Assembly: GCA_007922225.1 (NCBI GenBank)
Contig: ML679968.1
Location: 6,936,075-7,000,074 of the forward strand
DNA from: Emydura subglobosa
Lineage: Eukaryota > Chordata > Testudines > Chelidae
DNA length: 64,000 nucleotides
Direction: 5' to 3'
Part shown: piece after piece, positions 60,277 through 64,000 of the stretch
How positions within the stretch are numbered: the first letter of the stretch is position 1
Layout of the letters: every line of letters starts with the position of its first letter
Notes under the pieces: model-generated
Told to the model about the DNA's origin: nothing
What the model saw: only the letters and a program-made list of their open reading frames with translations
The model's database searches: none
Translations under genes and position numbers: made by a program

Positions 60277-60759
60277 CTATCCGCTGTCCGGAATTAGTGT
60301 TGATTTCTGTTCATTTATTAACAGGCCCAGACAGCGGCAGGTGGTACATACGAGGTCCAGGCTGCTTCGGATCTGAGACTGGGACCTGTCCTTGATCAGC
60401 CAGTCGTCTAGGTACGGGTAAATGTGCATGCCGTGGCATCTTAGGTGCAACGCCACCAGCGCTATACATTCATAAACACTCTTGGGGCAGATGAGAGGCC
60501 AAAGAGTAACGCCATAAATTGGTAGTGGGAGTCTCCTGTGGCCGGGGAAAATTGCGATGTGGAAGTACATGTCCTTTAGGTGGAGAGTGGCAACCCAGCC
60601 TTCTGGATCCAAGGAAGAGATGATGGAGAATAGGGAGATCATGTGGAACTTCAGTCTCTTGAGATATTTATTGACACGACGCAGGTCTAGAATGGGCCTG
60701 AGACCCCCTTTCGCCTTGGGAATAAGGAAGCACCAGGAGTAAAATCCTTTCCTTTTCAT
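60277..60759 (-). pseudogene. DIRS reverse transcriptase
   Basis: A 160-codon piece covering the fingers and palm. Visible motifs: FLIPKAKGGLRPILDLRRVN (residues about 12-31), LHLKDMYFHI with the first catalytic aspartate (about 60-69), and YPYLDDWLI with the two catalytic aspartates (about 114-122). It ends at the thumb (CLGLLINEQKSTLIP). Between the first and second motifs the expected LPFGL...P..F segment is replaced by an unrelated-looking stretch (YGVTLWPLICPKSVYE), which indicates a compensated pair of small insertions/deletions. The N-terminus upstream of 60759 has stops. Key catalytic residues survive, but activity is unlikely. Confidence 0.9.
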
Positions 60760-61139
60760 GTCCTAAGGTACTTCCTCTATAGCCCCTAGGCTGATAAGGT
60801 TCTCCACCTTCCAAACGAGAAGTTGCTCATGAGAGGGGTCCCTGAAGAGGGACAGGGAGGAAGGCTGTGAGGAGGGGAGGAAGAAAACTGCAGGATATAT
60901 CCCGCCGAGATTTTGCCAATGGTCTCAACGGTCCAATGTTATCTTGGCCCATTCAGACTGGAAGGGGGCAAGACGGTTGAGGAACAGACGGAAGGGAGGA
61001 TCCTGTATGGGGACTGGAACGCCGTCCTCAAGCGCACCCTCAGAAGGAATGGTGCTGGCTGTTGGAGTGCCTGGAAAGCCCCGGCTGGGGCGGACCCCGC
61101 ATTTGTCTGGTGGCTCCTAGACCCCTTATCTCTGTCCCT

Positions 61140-63530
61140 TCATCTGTAGGAGGTGAAACAAGGAGGCTGATAACTCTGTTGTTGCTGCTGAGAGCAGAAC
61201 TGGTGCCTCGAGGTCTGGGGAGTATGGAGGCCCAAGGAACGCAGCGTGGCCCTCGAATCCTTCAGACCGTGCAGGTTGGTGTCAGTCTGGTCTGAGAAAA
61301 GGGCCGACCCGTCAAAAGGGAGGTCCTGAATGGACTGCTGTACCTCCTGCAACAGCCCGGACGACTGCAGCCATGAGCACTGATGCATGCAAATCGCTGT
61401 GGCCATGGCCCTCCTAGCTGAGTCTGCTGCATCGGAAGCCACCTGCAGGGCCGCTCTAGTGACCGTTATACCCTCCTTGAGGATGGTGGCCAAGTCCAGT
61501 GCCTGTTCCTGGGGCAGGGACTCCTCAAAACACTTGAGGGAGTCCCGAAGATTGCAATTGTACCTGCCCAGGAACCCTTGCTGATTAGCAATGCGAAACT
61601 GCAGGTTTACCATCAAATAAACTTCCCCCCCCAAAAGGTCCAGCTTTTTGTTGTTGTTTTTGGGACTCGCGCTAAGCTGGCCCTGCCTATCGCACTCGTA
61701 AGCGGCCGCCGCTACCAGGGAACCCGGGGAGGAGTGGGGGAATAGATATTCAAATCCTTTGGCGGGAATATAGTACTTTTTCTCTGCTCTTTTTGATGTT
61801 GGGGCCACAGATGATGGCGTCTGCCACACAGCTTTTCCCACCTTGAGCACCCCTTTATGTACGAGCAGGGCGACCTGGCTGGCGCCGCCACTGCCAGCAC
61901 ATCAAAGAGGTTGTCCAAAGCCTTGAGTGTCTCTGCCTCCAAACCCAAATTTGAGGCCACCCTCTTAAGGAGCTCTTGGTGGGCCTAAAAATTGTCCAGA
62001 GGGACAGATGGCCCCGACGCAACCGTCTGGGAAGGAAGATGAGGACTGAGCAGGCACAAAGGGCAGTGGCAACCCTTCCTGCTGACGTGGAGCCATTAAT
62101 GACATCCCCTCCTGGGGGTCTGAGTTCTCCTCTGACGCCAACTCATGCGCCCTCTTCAGGGCCTCTGACGCTGAGAGACTGCCTGGGGCCACTGGGATCC
62201 CCCAGGGTCCCCAATACAACCACTGTGCTGGCCACTGGCCTTAGGGCCAACCAGGAGCTACAGAGCAGGGGACTTGCTCCTGTGTCTTTGGGGGATGGCG
62301 ATGCCCCGATACAGCAGCAGACTGCCTGTTCTCCCTTGAGGAAACGGACTTGCTGCCAGACGACCATGGGGGGCAGTAGCTGGCTCCCTTGTGGTGCGGT
62401 GCCGCAGGGTGGAGGATCGGCGCCCTGAGTATCATGGCGCTCAGATGACTGCTGCCTTAGTGTTGGGGAGCACGAAGAGGATGACCGGCAGTGCTGCTCC
62501 CCCGACCAATGCTGGGGTGCCGAGAATCCATGGCCCGAGGATAAGTGGGACCGGTGCTGCATTGAACATCGGTGCCTGGGAACCGAAGACTTGTGCCTGC
62601 ATGGGCAAAGTCTTCGGTGCCAGGGAGCGGGAACAACGTCGACTCCCCTACGAAGAACGCCTGCAGGAGGGTGTGCGGGAACGGTGCCAACCTCCTAAGC
62701 ATGAGGCTTTTGGTGCCAGAGATCATAATTGGTGCTGCGAGGCGGCCAGCGACCACCTCTGATGTTCCACTGAGGAGCGCCCCAGAGACAGGGATTAGGA
62801 ATGCCCTCTCGGGCACCGGTGCCACTACGTCGACTCCTTGTGTGGTGGCCTGGCCCTCAGGGATGGGCGCCTCTGTTCGGAGGAGCAGTGCAGCCATTGT
62901 GGGGGACCCACTGTGTACTTCCCCTGGGAAACCAGAGCCTTTTCCTTCGATGGTACTGGGAGCCAAGGAGAAGGCAGCAACAGCAGGGCCATCAGGTTCC
63001 TCACTGCATGGAATGCCTCTGGCGTCAATGGCACTGCAATCTGAAGAGGCCCCCTTCCACTCCCAGGAGTCGGAGTTGGTTTCTCATTGGGGTCACACTT
63101 ATGGGCGGCGATCCCCTCTCCTGCTGACCCTCAGCCAGTTGATCTGGTATGGGTCCCACACTTGACCCTGTTTCCAGACTCTCTCGATGCGGGGGAGTGG
63201 CCTCTCTCCGCATGTTGCTTCTTCTGTTTCTTCCATCATGGGGAAGAGGAAGAGGTCTGATGCCGTGTTAGGGCCGATGATGCTGACTGGGCGCTTTGTT
63301 CCGACGCCATACTCTGCACCGAGGTGGATAATGCCTGCTCAGAGGCTGGTCTCAGCGCTGCCTCCATCAGTAAGGCCTTTACCTCTCCTTCTGGGTCCGC
63401 AGCCTAAAAGCCTTATGGATCTTACAAATTCCCACAGGCACTTCAGGCAGCTGTTGCGGTGGTTGTTAACAGGAAAGGGTTTGCTGCAGGAGACGCAGGC
63501 TTGAAACCCGGAGACTGGGCCATGCCCCAC
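61140..63530 (-). pseudogene. DIRS gag (several frames)
   Basis: The structural/nucleic-acid-binding protein of the element, about 800 codons if joined. The N-terminal piece 63530-63339 starts with ATG and has a Cys/His cluster (CVSCSKPFP, then HRNSCLKCLW). The middle pieces (62966-62457) are rich in Pro, Ser, Thr and Gly, as expected for a disordered linker. The C-terminal core spans 61960-61140: NLGLEAETLKALDNLFDVL, then after a frameshift near 61870 PTSKRAEKKYYIPAKGFEYL, the FPHSSPGSLVAAAA and KKLDLLGGEVY segments, and LQFRIANQQGFLGRYNCN, all characteristic of DIRS gag. The end (QQQQSYQPP) is Gln-rich. Frameshifts make it a pseudogene. Confidence 0.85.
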
Positions 63531-63635
63531 TCCTGGGCAAAGATCTCAGTAGGGACTATTCCTAACCTAACTATTGAACTATTAATTACTTAACTAAGAG
63601 AGAACAAATAACAACAACTATCAAAACTACTGAAG

Positions 63636-63835
63636 GTACTGTAGGTCGGTAAGCCTAACTTCAGTGCCAGGCAAGTTGGTTGAAACTATAGTAAAGAACA
63701 GAATCATCAGTCATACTGGTGAAAATGTTAGGGAAGCGTCAACAACATTTATAAAAGAAATCATGCCTCACTAATCTATTAGAATTTTTTGTGGGGGTCA
63801 GCAAACATGTGGATATGGGTGATCCAGTGGATACA
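63636..63835 (+). repeat. CR1-like LINE fragment
   Basis: A plus-strand reading gives the RT segment around VSLTSVPGKLVE (bases GGTCGGTAAGCCTAACTTCA), then KNRIISHTGE and a decayed continuation (TTTATAAAAGAAATCATGCC). It is diverged with stops. Its left edge is the DIRS 5' truncation point. Confidence 0.7.
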
Positions 63836-63995
63836 GTAAAAACAACGAGAGTTCTGTGGCACTTTAAAGACTAACAAATTTAATTTTTGTAGGCATAAGC
63901 TTTCGTGAGACTCAGCTCACTTCGTCAGATGCAGAGGTAGAATGATACAGTAAATAGGAAACATAGATATACAAGTGCATAGAGAACATGGGGGA
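63836..63995 (+). repeat. Unnamed interspersed repeat
   Basis: Begins AAAAACAACGAGAGTTCTGT, followed by GGCACTTTAAAGACTAACAA, GGCATAAGCTTTCGTGAGAC and CACTTCGTCAGATGCAGAGG. I recognise this as a repeat type very common in reptile genomes, but I cannot name its class. It interrupts the CR1-like fragment. Confidence 0.55.
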
Positions 63996-64000
63996 GGTGG

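Larger units (their letters stand above)
57735..63636 (-). mobile_element. Long DIRS-type tyrosine-recombinase retrotransposon, 5'-truncated
   Basis: A 5.9-kb minus-strand element with the DIRS order gag, reverse transcriptase, RNase H, then a recombinase overlapping the end of the polymerase frame. DIRS elements insert with a tyrosine recombinase instead of an integrase, so no target duplication is expected and none is seen. The 3' end keeps the inverted terminal and complementary repeats (57735-58078). The 5' terminal repeat is missing: at about 63626-63636 the sequence changes to a CR1-like LINE. Frameshifts and stops occur in each coding part. The nearby copy at 1-1290 has the same orientation. 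Confidence 0.92.

Noticed and set aside
61976..63165. Plus-strand open frames of 150 and 197 codons
   Set aside because: They are antisense shadows of the GC-rich DIRS gag region, which is read on the minus strand.

Overview
The window looks like gene-poor vertebrate nuclear DNA, most likely from a turtle or another non-avian reptile. It is AT-rich and has no long host reading frame, no bacterial-style operons and no rRNA or tRNA gene that I can recognise. Its recognisable content is a layered set of amniote transposable elements: CR1-type and L2-type LINEs, MIR-type SINEs, hAT-type and 3-bp-TSD (PIF/Harbinger-like) short DNA transposons, and two copies of a DIRS-type tyrosine-recombinase retrotransposon. 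Abundant CR1, many small inverted-repeat elements and DIRS elements together fit turtles best. That assignment is an inference, not a measurement.

Layout. 1-1290: an internally deleted DIRS copy on the minus strand. 1300-26000: mostly unassigned AT-rich DNA with scattered short DNA transposons, MIR-like SINEs and a CR1 tail. 11550-11636 (minus) is the best candidate for a host coding exon, a short terminal exon with a strong splice acceptor. 26034-26160 (minus) is a weaker internal-exon candidate with a good donor. 26275-31335: a dense LINE cluster made of an old CR1-like fragment (minus), an L2-like LINE (plus), a CR1 3' end (plus), and an old CR1-like LINE (plus) split by a much younger CR1 on the minus strand. 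31335-53630: again mostly unassigned, with many 3-bp-TSD elements, one hAT-like element, simple repeats and a GC-rich long element at 51455-52242. 53655-55725: an old CR1-like LINE interrupted by a young CR1 tail. 56237-57353: a 3-bp-TSD element followed by a hAT-like element. 57735-63636: a long DIRS element on the minus strand with gag, reverse transcriptase, RNase H and tyrosine recombinase remnants and its characteristic inverted terminal and internal complementary repeats. 63636-64000: another CR1-like fragment and an unnamed interspersed repeat.

How the parts relate. No host pathway can be read from this window. The coding remnants belong to retrotransposons, and all carry stops or frameshifts. 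The DIRS copy keeps recognisable catalytic motifs of its reverse transcriptase and recombinase but is broken by frame changes. Two DIRS copies share one orientation and the same terminal palindrome; the first keeps its ends but has lost most of its inside. I found no convincing new biological system. The most useful observations are the DIRS pair, the coherent 3-bp-duplication element family, the nested LINE insertions that give relative ages, and a few candidate exons that alignment could settle quickly.
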